This document shows positions 1 through 6,706 of a stretch of 9,011 bases of DNA, one piece after another. The position numbers were made by a program, and so were the translations under genes. Within the stretch, counting starts at the first letter, position 1; each line of letters opens with the position of its first letter. Below the pieces are notes generated by a model that was not told where the DNA came from, ran no database searches, and saw only the letters and a program-made list of their open reading frames with translations. This DNA comes from Bryobacteraceae bacterium. Its GTDB lineage: Bacteria > Acidobacteriota > Terriglobia > Bryobacterales > Bryobacteraceae. The DNA lies in assembly GCA_014379815.1 (NCBI GenBank), contig JACMLA010000265.1, positions 1 through 9,011 of the forward strand, given 5' to 3'.

Positions 1-144
1 CCTAAGACCATCGCAATTGATCTAACCGGCCGTGTCGCCGCTGAGAAAGATCTCGTCCCAGTAGACGCATAGATTGGTCACGATGCGAATTTCTCTCGAG
101 GCCGACAGCCACTTGCCGGTTAGATCAATTGCGATGGTCTTAGG
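1..144. repeat. Perfect 30-bp inverted repeat at left edge (arms 1-30 and 115-144)
   Basis: The arm at 1-30 is an exact reverse complement of the arm at 115-144, with an 84-base spacer. Base 31 does not pair with base 114, so the inner boundary is sharp. The outer boundary is cut off by the window edge, and the repeat would lengthen if the base before position 1 were G. The right arm lies inside the coding sequence and encodes KTIAIDLTGK. The left arm creates the TAG (22-24) that ends the same reading frame. A 30-bp perfect match touching the end of the sequence is typical of a fold-back chimera or an assembly-graph artefact. A genuine hairpin with an 84-nt loop would be a poor transcription terminator. 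The repeat is certain; its origin is inference. Confidence 0.97.
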
Positions 145-2640
145 CTTACCTGCCGGCATACCCATGTCCTCAAGAACTGTGACCCATTTGCCGGAGCCAT
201 CCTTCATCTGAAGATAGGGAGCCAGCAGTCCGCCTTTCCCTTCCTGCGAAGCAGCAAGGAACGTACTCCCGTCGGCCCAGTCGACCCAGCCGTGGAGCAC
301 CAGTAGCGAAGCTGCGCCAGTGTCAGGGAAATCGAGATCGAGGTGATGCTTTTCGGCGACACCGGAGAGATCCCGCCAGAAACCCGTTGGATACGTTCGA
401 TCCTTGCGAAGGACCTGCGCGAGCACATCGCGGCCTTTGTCGTCGCGAGCGCTTCGCGGAGAGACCCTCTGCTTTACCTGGTACAGACGGAACTCCGGGA
501 AAGGCGGTGCTTTGAACTTTTCGTCCGTGAAGACTTCCGTGTCGGCAGGATGGTCTATTGCCAGAAGCGAGATTTGATCGAGGTACGCGGCTTCGCTCAG
601 TTCTTCGGTTACGCGGACTTCGTAAGCTCCATCGCGCGGAACCAAAGCGTCGCCTGGTATCTGAATGTACTCGTCATGATCGACGGGGAAAACGGTACCG
701 TCCCCGGAACTCGCTCCCAGAGGCGCAACTCCCAGCACGTCTGTGATGTACCGGAATCCCTCGCCGTCCCACGTCCAGATAATCGGGCAGGATCCGGATA
801 GCCTTTGCGCTTCTTCATAGCGATAGGACTTGCCTGGCAGCTGGCGAATCTCGTTCTGGATCAACCCGTTGGGCCACGTGATGCGCACTGTATCTGCCGG
901 TGCCTCGTTGCCGAGGCCAAAAGCCAGTGGAATCCCCGTGTAGACGCGCTTCTGATACCGCGAGCCCGCTTTGACCTCTACTTCCGCGAAAGGTGCTGTC
1001 TTGAGATTGCGGACTCCCGCGAGCCGTACCTTGATAAAACGGCGAGCCCTTATGCCAGGAGTTCTGTTGATAAGCAGATGAGCGCTGTCTTCGCTACGGC
1101 AAAGCAGATCGTTGGCGCCATCGCCATTCACGTCGGCGACATCGGTGGCAAGGCAGCCCGGGTTTTGCAGATTCTCCGGGCTGGCTATCTCAGATAGTCC
1201 GCGATTGTCAGTGTCCGCTAGAAGCGACGTAGCCGAAGCCCCAAAACGAAACGGCTGAAGGAAGGCACCGGCTCGGTTGGGTAGTTTCCACGCGGAGCCT
1301 TCGCTGACGAAAACAAGGTCGAAGTGGCCGTCGTTGTCCGCGTCCGCTGATCGAAGCGCGCTGGCACGCGCTGGCAGGGCAATCCCTTCCACTTCATATT
1401 TTCCTTGCAGCTTGTCACGGTAGAGCACGCCGTCGCGCTCCAGGTAAGAAACGGCCAGATCGAATCCTTTTGTATCGGGCATTGCACGGGTGACTACACC
1501 CGCAACGGCTGGAGCCTGCAGAAATGGGAAGTCGGGGGTGCGGTCCTGAAACCCTGCCGTGCCTGCATTGCGGAACAACATGGATTTCTCGCCGAGCAGG
1601 AACAGGTCGAGATCGTAGTCGTGGTCATAATCCATCCAGACGGCGGCTGCAAACGCCAGCGCGGGCAGCGAAGCGCTTGCGCGGGTGAACTTGCCTCCTT
1701 TGGCATTGGTTAGCAAAACGGGTCCGGATTCGGTGAGCACGCAAAGGTCGGGCAGACCATCGTTTGTGAAATCGGCAGCAGAGACTGAGGTAATGTTCCG
1801 GAGTCCGGCACCGATCGGCCCGACACCTTCCAGAGCGAGCCGGTCGGCGGTCCATGTCAGAGCCCGGATGATACCGTCTCCCAGAGGGTCGAGGAACATA
1901 GCGCCCAAGGCTTTCCCGGGAAGCCGGCGAACCTCCCAAACCGGTTTCAGACGAGCCATCTCCGCCGGGCGATCCTGCATCACGTCGAGGATCTCCGCCC
2001 ACGCATTCCACTCGACATCCTCCGGGATCGCGGCGCCTTCCTGTTGCTTCTTCAGTGCCTGAAATGTTGCCAGCTCGCGCTTGGCGTCTTCCGGGCGCGA
2101 CGATGTCCGGTACGCGTTGTAGAGCTGAAAATGCGCCGCTGCCAGAGCCGGGTCCAGCGTGGAAGCGCGTTGAAATTCGCGCATCGCGTCTTCCGGGCGG
2201 CCTGCCAGCTTATACAATGCGCCCAAATTGTAATGCGAAATGGGTTCGTTCGGAATTAGTGTTACGAACTGCTCCATCTGCGCAAGTGCCTTTTCCGTCT
2301 CGCCTGCTTTCTTGTACGCGATGGCCAGATTGAACCAGGTATACGGCAGCTTTGGATCCAGCTTCTGCACCCGCAGCAGCTCTTCGAGAGCCTGGTCCGT
2401 CGAGCCGGCCTGGAGTAGCGCTAAAGCAAAATTCAGGCGTTCCCGGGTCGAATCCGGAGCCAGCGCGAGGGCCTTTCGAAACTCCTCAACGGCTTCCTTC
2501 TGTGTCGTAGGGTTTTCGTAGAATGCCTTCCCGAGGTTCCGATGCCGGTCCAGAGCTATTGCTTTTGGGTCGGAAGGTAAAGGCTGCAGGAACAGCAGTG
2601 CGGGAAGTAAAACGAGGAAGGCCGGGAGCCACTGTGCCAT
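22..2640 (-). CDS. Exported TPR / FG-GAP (VCBS) / ASPIC-UnbV-like protein, C-terminus probably artificially truncated
   Basis: The product is 872 residues as read. A hydrophobic N-terminus (about residues 4-20, ending near PLPSDPKA) looks like a signal peptide or signal anchor. Residues about 33-200 are TPR repeats with typical spacing (NLAIAYKKAGETEKAL, NLGALYKLAGRPEDA). Residues about 285-525 are a degenerate beta-propeller with DxxxDGxxD-type metal-loop motifs near 290, 337, 433 and 503 (for example DVNGDGANDL). Residues about 534-605 resemble ASPIC/UnbV (GLGNEAPADTVRITWPNG). Residues about 616-870 form a further conserved-looking domain beginning SCPIIWTWDG. The start ATG is fixed by an in-frame TGA at 2644-2646. 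No good Shine-Dalgarno is visible, so it may rely on the kinase gene 31 bp upstream. An extracytoplasmic scaffold or adhesion role is inferred; no enzymatic function can be assigned. The stop at 22-24 lies inside the inverted-repeat arm, directly after WDEIFLSGDTA, and the family as I recall it continues beyond this point. The real protein is therefore probably longer. Confidence 0.85.
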   Translation of the reverse strand: MAQWLPAFLVLLPALLFLQPLPSDPKAIALDRHRNLGKAFYENPTTQKEAVEEFRKALALAPDSTRERLNFALALLQAGSTDQALEELLRVQKLDPKLPYTWFNLAIAYKKAGETEKALAQMEQFVTLIPNEPISHYNLGALYKLAGRPEDAMREFQRASTLDPALAAAHFQLYNAYRTSSRPEDAKRELATFQALKKQQEGAAIPEDVEWNAWAEILDVMQDRPAEMARLKPVWEVRRLPGKALGAMFLDPLGDGIIRALTWTADRLALEGVGPIGAGLRNITSVSAADFTNDGLPDLCVLTESGPVLLTNAKGGKFTRASASLPALAFAAAVWMDYDHDYDLDLFLLGEKSMLFRNAGTAGFQDRTPDFPFLQAPAVAGVVTRAMPDTKGFDLAVSYLERDGVLYRDKLQGKYEVEGIALPARASALRSADADNDGHFDLVFVSEGSAWKLPNRAGAFLQPFRFGASATSLLADTDNRGLSEIASPENLQNPGCLATDVADVNGDGANDLLCRSEDSAHLLINRTPGIRARRFIKVRLAGVRNLKTAPFAEVEVKAGSRYQKRVYTGIPLAFGLGNEAPADTVRITWPNGLIQNEIRQLPGKSYRYEEAQRLSGSCPIIWTWDGEGFRYITDVLGVAPLGASSGDGTVFPVDHDEYIQIPGDALVPRDGAYEVRVTEELSEAAYLDQISLLAIDHPADTEVFTDEKFKAPPFPEFRLYQVKQRVSPRSARDDKGRDVLAQVLRKDRTYPTGFWRDLSGVAEKHHLDLDFPDTGAASLLVLHGWVDWADGSTFLAASQEGKGGLLAPYLQMKDGSGKWVTVLEDMGMPAGKPKTIAIDLTGKWLSASREIRIVTNLCVYWDEIFLSGDTAG

Positions 2641-2671
2641 CGGTCACAAGTGTATCCCGGCCCTAAGGAGA

Positions 2672-3658
2672 CTATTTATCGCTTGTGACGACGGCTGCTT
2701 CCGGAGCTGCGGCTTCTTCGGGATTTGCGTAGTAATACGAGTGATAGTAAGTGTACTTGCTATAAAGTTCGCCGCGGCGCGCACCATTTACGACGATGCC
2801 GAGGACGTTGTCTTCGCACAGGGATTGCATGGCGCGGGTTACGGCCTCGACCGTTGTGGTTCCGATGCGGACGACCAGGATGACGCCGGTACTCATCGTC
2901 GACAGCAGGTTCGCATCGGCAGCGAACAGCAGCGGAGGGCTGTCGAGGATAACCCAATTAAAGGCACGTGGCAGCTGCTCAAGAGTGACACGCATTTCGC
3001 GCAAGTTCAGCAGTTCGAGAGGATTGACGACCGCTTCCCCCGCTGGCAGGACGTACAGGTCCGAGTCTGCGATCCGGACGAGACAGTCTTCCAGACGAGC
3101 CTTACCCTGCAGATAGTCGGTCATTCCCGGACTGCGGGGTATTCCGAACAGGCTATGAACGATAGGGCGGCGGAAATCGCAATCGACCAGTAAGGTGTTG
3201 TTCCCTTCAATCTGAGATTCCGCAATTGCCAGATTGACGGCTGCGAAAGACTTGCCTTCTGCGGGAGAGGCAGATGTGACCACAACCGTATGAATCGGCT
3301 GCAAACTCTGCATGTGATTCAGGCGCGTACGAAGACTGCGGAACTCCTCCGCGGGTGCGTCCCGAGGACTTGCAATGTCGATGAGGTGGGAGTCGGCTGA
3401 GGGCGTGAAAGGCACTTGCCGTGCGCGGCGGAGTAAGTCAGTGCTGATGCCTGTGGACACCCCAAGTGCCGTTGGAACGCCGTTCTCCGCAACGATAGAG
3501 GAGTCTCTGAATTGAGGGTTGGCTAAGGACACAGACCCTGTGTTCGCAAGGGGTCCGCTGCCGCTGTCTTCCAGTTCTTCGGCTGGTTCCCCGGGGGCGA
3601 TTACACCCTGCGCGGATAACTGCTCGGCGCGACGAAGGGCATCGTGAACTCTACTCAT
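2672..3658 (-). CDS. BY-kinase (bacterial protein tyrosine kinase, CpsD/CapB-like) for exopolysaccharide assembly
   Basis: This is a 328-residue soluble P-loop tyrosine autokinase that would bind the cytoplasmic side of the Wzz protein encoded just upstream and control polymer length or export by phosphorylation cycling. In order it shows: N-terminal MSRVHDALRRAEQL; a low-complexity linker (about 15-90); the EEFRSLRTRL oligomerisation helix (104-113); Walker A SASPAEGKS (129-137); Walker A' LLVDCDFRRP (156-165, with Cys where Ala is usual); Walker B VILDSPP (236-242); and a C-terminal cluster of seven tyrosines between 299 and 310 (YSKYTYYHSYYY), the expected autophosphorylation tail. An upstream in-frame ATG at 3752-3754 would add 32 residues that merely read the end of the Wzz gene out of frame. 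I chose the ATG at 3656-3658, which begins the conserved MSRVHDAL. It lies 11 bp after the Wzz stop. The Shine-Dalgarno is weak (TAGG overlapping that stop), suggesting translational coupling. Confidence 0.93.
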   Translation of the reverse strand: MSRVHDALRRAEQLSAQGVIAPGEPAEELEDSGSGPLANTGSVSLANPQFRDSSIVAENGVPTALGVSTGISTDLLRRARQVPFTPSADSHLIDIASPRDAPAEEFRSLRTRLNHMQSLQPIHTVVVTSASPAEGKSFAAVNLAIAESQIEGNNTLLVDCDFRRPIVHSLFGIPRSPGMTDYLQGKARLEDCLVRIADSDLYVLPAGEAVVNPLELLNLREMRVTLEQLPRAFNWVILDSPPLLFAADANLLSTMSTGVILVVRIGTTTVEAVTRAMQSLCEDNVLGIVVNGARRGELYSKYTYYHSYYYANPEEAAAPEAAVVTSDK

Positions 3659-3669
3659 AAAAATGTAAC

Positions 3670-5331
3670 CTAGACCTTGGTTGCGTAATAGTAAAAGACC
3701 GAACCGGTCATGATGAGAATCCCCACCAGGCAAGCGGTGGACCATGCGAGCCATGCCAGGCGGCGACGCCGGCGAACCACCAGATCGTTCTCCAGCAGCG
3801 GAATGCTGCCGAGTACGTTCAACTGGGTATAAGCCCGAACGTCCTTAAGATTCTTAAGCGTGTTGTCGCGGGCTTCCCGAGCACCCGCCAGCGCAATGCC
3901 CAATGCCAGGCCAGCACCGAAGCCTGCCGCCATGATCATGGGGCGCTTGGGCTGAGTCGGCGTCTGGGGTAGCGACGCAGGGTCCAGTAACTCGAGAGTT
4001 TCGCCCTGCTGCCGACGCTCCAGTTCTTCCGACACCGCGGACTGGGATCGCTTGCGGTTGTAATCTTCGTACTTGGCTTTCACCAGCCCCTGCTCGCGAA
4101 GGAGTTCGACGTATTGCTGTTCACTCGCGGGACTGGCGGAGATACGTTCCTGCATACCCCGGATCTTGGCATTGACGTTTTCCAATTCCTTCGAATACCC
4201 GGCCAGTTCCATGTCTTTGGCTTTACGCAACGTTTCAATACGCTCAATACTCGCGTCGAGAACGCGCTGTTCCCGTTCCACAACCGGGTCAGACTGTTTG
4301 GTTCCCGATTCCGCCGCGGCCACTTCATTTGCCTGTTGGTTCTGCTCTCTCGCCAGAAGCTTGTCCCGGACTTTACGCGCAACACCCAGCTGGGTGACTG
4401 TGTTTCTCACCTCCGGCCATGTGTCCTTGTAGCGCTCCTGCAGATTGGCAAGCCGGATTTCGAGATGCAGGATCTCACGATCCTGGGCATCTATGGCTGC
4501 GTTACGGCGCCGCTGCACCATGCTTTCCGGTGCCGGGATCAGAGACGCCCTTTGACTCTTCAAGCTGCGCAGATCCGATTCGAGAATCAGTTTATCTTGC
4601 GAGATACGCGCCAGAGCTCCATTGATGTTGCCGACGCGCTGCTCCAGGTTGTTCAGCTGCATCTGATTCTGGCCGGCTTGTTCGGGAAGTCGTCCCTGAT
4701 AGCTCTGCCGGTAAGTCGACAGCTTGCTGTCCACTTCATCGAGTTCTTTCTTGGCACTCTCGAGCTGGTCCTTCAGAAACTGCGTAGTCAGCACGGACTG
4801 GGTGGTCCGTTCGCGGGTGTTCTCCGACATGAACCGGCTGACGAGGTCGGCCGTCACTTTCTGTGCAAGAACCCTGTTTTCGTACTTGAAGGAAATCTGA
4901 AAGGCACCGATCCCACGTCCGTCTCCGCCGACAGACATGACGTTTCCGAGGCGAACGCTGCGCCGCATCTGCTCCACCACGTCCAGCATGGGTTTCCGCT
5001 GCCGGTCACGGGGATACAGGTTGTACACGTTGATGAGGTTGGTCAGCTGGCTGGTCGACGAGATCGTCTGGTACATCGAGTTGATTCGGGTCGACATGTC
5101 GCTGACGACGTTGGTCTGAACCAGGTTCGAAGGCACCTGTGGCGGCACGACACGAATGGTCGCCGCCGATACATATGTGTCGGACCAGAGAAACGCCACA
5201 ACAACTGCCACCACCAGGCCCGCAAAAGCCGGACCCAGTATCCACGCGGCATGCCGGCGAAGGATATCGAGATAATCTTCCAGGTCGAGTGATCTTCTCG
5301 ACGGACCGTTGACAGAATCAGATGCCTGCAT
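3670..5331 (-). CDS. Wzz/GNVR-family polysaccharide chain-length determinant (polysaccharide co-polymerase)
   Basis: This 553-residue inner-membrane protein would set chain length of an exported polysaccharide and recruit the BY-kinase encoded next. It shows the Wzz N-terminal signature LEDYLDILRRHAAWIL (about 17-32), a first membrane segment (about 30-50), a long periplasmic region with predicted coiled coil (about 180-260 and 280-430), and a GNVR-like stretch ending in the Pro-rich PQTPTQPKRP (455-464). A second membrane segment follows at about 465-482. After a short cytoplasmic stretch (LKDVRAYTQLNVLGSIPLLE) there are five consecutive arginines (520-524) and a third membrane segment (about 525-547). 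In fused ExoP/Wzc-type proteins the kinase follows the second membrane segment. Here it is a separate gene and a third segment ends the protein, which is less usual. The start ATG has GGAG five bases upstream and lies 10 bp after the export gene's stop. Confidence 0.92.
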   Translation of the reverse strand: MQASDSVNGPSRRSLDLEDYLDILRRHAAWILGPAFAGLVVAVVVAFLWSDTYVSAATIRVVPPQVPSNLVQTNVVSDMSTRINSMYQTISSTSQLTNLINVYNLYPRDRQRKPMLDVVEQMRRSVRLGNVMSVGGDGRGIGAFQISFKYENRVLAQKVTADLVSRFMSENTRERTTQSVLTTQFLKDQLESAKKELDEVDSKLSTYRQSYQGRLPEQAGQNQMQLNNLEQRVGNINGALARISQDKLILESDLRSLKSQRASLIPAPESMVQRRRNAAIDAQDREILHLEIRLANLQERYKDTWPEVRNTVTQLGVARKVRDKLLAREQNQQANEVAAAESGTKQSDPVVEREQRVLDASIERIETLRKAKDMELAGYSKELENVNAKIRGMQERISASPASEQQYVELLREQGLVKAKYEDYNRKRSQSAVSEELERRQQGETLELLDPASLPQTPTQPKRPMIMAAGFGAGLALGIALAGAREARDNTLKNLKDVRAYTQLNVLGSIPLLENDLVVRRRRRLAWLAWSTACLVGILIMTGSVFYYYATKV

Positions 5332-5336
5332 ATTTA

Positions 5337-5340
5337 CTCC
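5337..5340 (-). promoter_or_regulatory. Ribosome binding site for the Wzz-family gene
   Basis: GGAG on the minus strand with a five-base spacer (TAAAT) to the ATG at 5329-5331. It lies entirely in the 10-bp gap after the export gene's stop codon, which favours translation coupled to the upstream gene. Confidence 0.75.
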
Positions 5341-5341
5341 A

Positions 5342-6043
5342 CTAGGGAACGTTGATGAAGTCCCCGTTCTCGACCAGAATATTCTGGTCTAAATTTTTGC
5401 CTTTCAGCGAATCCTTGTAATTAAACTTCAGCAGCTTACCGTTGCGAAGTATCGTGATTTTCTTGGCATTGGCAAATTCCTTTAATCCGCCTACTTTGGA
5501 AAGCGCTTCCATCAAAGTGATCGGGATTACCAAGGGATAGGCACCGGGACGGTTCACCTCGCCGGTTATGTAATAGCGCCGGCTTAAAACAGATTGCACG
5601 GAGACAGTGACTTCGGGCTTATTGATCAGCTCGGCGAGTTTTTCAACGATCGACGCCTTTAACTTATCCGGTGTGAGTCCGGCTGCCTGAATATCACCAA
5701 CCAGCTGCATGGTTACCTTACCGTCGGGACGGATTTGGGCGGCGAACGACAGGTCCGGCTCCCGAAAGACTCGCACCAGGATGATGTCTTCCATCCCAAG
5801 TACGTACGTGTTCGGGTCAACCGGAGCCGCAGTTGGCATTGCCTGAATACCAACCGGCGCCTTGACCTTATCTTCGGCTTCCTCTTTGGTGGGAGCGACT
5901 GTCGGAGAGACGGTTTGGGGATTGGCCGGTTCGTTCTGGGCTGGTTCGCTTTGGGTTGGTTTGCGTACAGGCTCTTGCGCCAGCGCCGCCGCGACAGTCA
6001 TCATGAGGATCACGGCGCTAACGCAACGTGCAACTGAACGCAT
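5342..6043 (-). CDS. Periplasmic/outer-membrane polysaccharide export protein (Poly_export + one SLBB domain, GumB-like)
   Basis: This 233-residue protein would carry the growing polysaccharide across the periplasm or outer membrane, together with the Wzz protein encoded downstream. It has a signal peptide (MRSVARCVSAVILMMTVAAALA, 1-22; probable cleavage before Gln23), a Pro/Glu/Gln-rich linker (about 24-75), a Poly_export domain (about 76-153, including YVLGMEDIILVRVFREPDL and IRPDGKV), and one SLBB domain (about 156-210, ITGEVNRPGAYPL, LSKVGGL). It lacks a lipobox at the cleavage site and lacks the second SLBB and C-terminal amphipathic helix of Wza, so it resembles short GumB-type proteins and may need a separate outer-membrane partner. 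An in-frame ATG at 6134-6136 would add 31 residues before the signal peptide. I prefer the ATG at 6041-6043, which has AGGAG five bases upstream; the adjacent ATG at 6044-6046 is the alternative. Confidence 0.92.
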   Translation of the reverse strand: MRSVARCVSAVILMMTVAAALAQEPVRKPTQSEPAQNEPANPQTVSPTVAPTKEEAEDKVKAPVGIQAMPTAAPVDPNTYVLGMEDIILVRVFREPDLSFAAQIRPDGKVTMQLVGDIQAAGLTPDKLKASIVEKLAELINKPEVTVSVQSVLSRRYYITGEVNRPGAYPLVIPITLMEALSKVGGLKEFANAKKITILRNGKLLKFNYKDSLKGKNLDQNILVENGDFINVP

Positions 6044-6048
6044 CATTT

Positions 6049-6053
6049 CTCCT
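6049..6053 (-). promoter_or_regulatory. Ribosome binding site that decides the export gene start
   Basis: AGGAG on the minus strand, five bases before the ATG at 6041-6043 and only two before the ATG at 6044-6046. It supports the start directly ahead of the signal peptide rather than the more distant in-frame ATG at 6134-6136, which would bury the signal peptide behind 31 polar residues. Confidence 0.75.
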
Positions 6054-6134
6054 GGAGAACAACTCGATGCCCCCGCGCGGAGACCGTCAAACCAACGATT
6101 CGTGGCTCCGTCATCAGTGGGGCTAAACTCTCTC

Positions 6135-6163
6135 ATTGTAACTCAGCGACCTGGTACCAACGG
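6135..6163 (-). promoter_or_regulatory. Weak candidate promoter for the polysaccharide operon
   Basis: On the minus strand TACAAT (6135-6140) matches the -10 consensus in five of six positions. The -35 position at 17-bp spacing (6158-6163) reads CCGTTG, a poor match; TTGGTA (6155-6160) is a better match but gives only 14-bp spacing. Transcription would begin near 6128, leaving about an 85-base leader before the chosen start and excluding the 6136 start. A single hexamer match is weak evidence. Confidence 0.25.
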
Positions 6164-6178
6164 AAACGGCGATCCAGT

Positions 6179-6204
6179 GGAATCAGCCTGTGAAATCAGC
6201 CTGT
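6179..6204. repeat. Two-copy 13-bp tandem repeat in the divergent intergenic region
   Basis: GGAATCAGCCTGT (6179-6191) is followed directly by GAAATCAGCCTGT (6192-6204), with one mismatch. It sits between the divergent export and EVE genes, upstream of both. It could be a duplicated regulator site or simple slippage; the sequence does not decide. Confidence 0.8.
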
Positions 6205-6240
6205 TACAGAGGTGTGACCGTACCATGGGACGCAATTTAG

Positions 6241-6277
6241 GACTTAACACTTAAGACTCAACACTTAAGGCTCAATA
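6241..6277. repeat. 14-bp direct repeat with CTTAAG palindromes just upstream of the EVE gene
   Basis: GACTTAACACTTAA (6241-6254) is followed directly by GACTCAACACTTAA (6255-6268) and then a partial third unit GGCTCAATA (6269-6277). Each full unit ends in or runs into a CTTAAG palindrome (6250-6255 and 6264-6269). The array is AT-rich compared with the flanking genes and ends three bases before the ribosome binding site of the EVE gene. It might be an operator or part of a dispersed intergenic repeat family; no clear -10/-35 pair stands out within it. Confidence 0.8.
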
Positions 6278-6279
6278 AA

Positions 6280-6286
6280 GGGAAGG
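6280..6286 (+). promoter_or_regulatory. Ribosome binding site for the EVE gene (GTG start)
   Basis: GGGAAGG lies six bases before the GTG at 6293-6295. This spacing supports a GTG start; no in-frame ATG precedes the conserved N-terminus closely enough to compete. Confidence 0.7.
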
Positions 6287-6292
6287 TGCTAA

Positions 6293-6706
6293 GTGGCTTC
6301 GTATTTTCTCGCGAAAACTGAACCGGGCGTGTATTCCATCGACGATCTCAAGCAGGAAGGCAAGACGGTTTGGAATGGAGTGCGAAACGCACAGGCCCTG
6401 AGTGCGATCCGGACGATGAAACCGAGAGACCGGGTATTCATTTACCATAGCGGCGGCGTTTCGGCCATTGTTGGCGTAGCTGAGGTCGTGAGCGAGTCGC
6501 GGCCCGACCCGGACGACCAAAAACTGGTAGTGGTGGATCTGCGCTACGTTTCCCATCTTGATCCACCGACGACGCTGGCTGAGGTGAAAGCCTCGGGGCA
6601 GTTTGCCGACTGGTCGCTGGTCCGGCAGAGCCGGCTGTCGACAATGCAGGCTCCGGACAAGTTCGTCACATGGATGCGGGAGAAGCATCCAAAGGCGAAG
6701 ATTTGA
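6293..6706 (+). CDS. EVE-domain protein (thymocyte nuclear protein 1-like, putative modified-base reader)
   Basis: This 137-residue protein is essentially one EVE domain, of the PUA-like fold. Conserved family features visible are the N-terminal YFLAKTEP (4-11) and YSIDDL (14-19), WNGVRNAQA (27-35), the DRVFIYHS strand (46-53), IVGVAEV (59-65), and the late RQSRLS (111-116). EVE domains in studied proteins bind 5-methylcytosine, 5-hydroxymethylcytosine or related modified bases in an aromatic cage; the target of this stand-alone bacterial version cannot be read from sequence. The length fits the single-domain family. Translation begins at GTG with a good Shine-Dalgarno. It diverges from the polysaccharide operon and converges on sucA, and its TGA stop directly abuts the sucA stop. 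No restriction, methyltransferase or other defence gene adjoins it here. Confidence 0.93.
   Translation: MASYFLAKTEPGVYSIDDLKQEGKTVWNGVRNAQALSAIRTMKPRDRVFIYHSGGVSAIVGVAEVVSESRPDPDDQKLVVVDLRYVSHLDPPTTLAEVKASGQFADWSLVRQSRLSTMQAPDKFVTWMREKHPKAKI

Noticed and set aside
1358..1376. Direct repeat of GCGCTGGCA at 10-bp spacing
   Set aside because: It lies inside coding sequence and reflects Ala/Arg-rich codons; too short to mean more.
1625..2011. Overlapping minus-strand open frame inside the TPR/VCBS gene
   Set aside because: It is an out-of-frame shadow, arginine- and serine-rich, within a gene whose own frame has clear domains.
2641..2671. Possible terminator between the kinase and the TPR/VCBS gene
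   Set aside because: Only the short palindrome CCTTAGG is visible, with no stem of useful length and no T-run.
3659..3754. N-terminal extension of the BY-kinase from an upstream ATG
   Set aside because: It would overlap the Wzz coding end by 85 bases and is simply that sequence read out of frame; the conserved kinase N-terminus starts at 3658.
4114..5292. A 392-codon open frame on the plus strand opposite the Wzz-family gene
   Set aside because: It is antisense to a well-supported gene, and its translation has no recognisable domain. Long antisense frames are common in GC-rich DNA.
5925..5970. Degenerate GGTTCG/GGTTTG repeats
   Set aside because: They encode the Pro/Glu/Gln-rich linker of the export protein, so low-complexity coding explains them.
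6044..6136. N-terminal extension of the export protein from the ATG at 6134-6136
   Set aside because: It would hide the signal peptide, and the ATG at 6041-6043 has a proper ribosome binding site.
6293..6706. EVE gene as part of a defence island
   Set aside because: The neighbours are polysaccharide export genes and a TCA-cycle enzyme; no nuclease, methyltransferase or mobile-element gene is present in the window.
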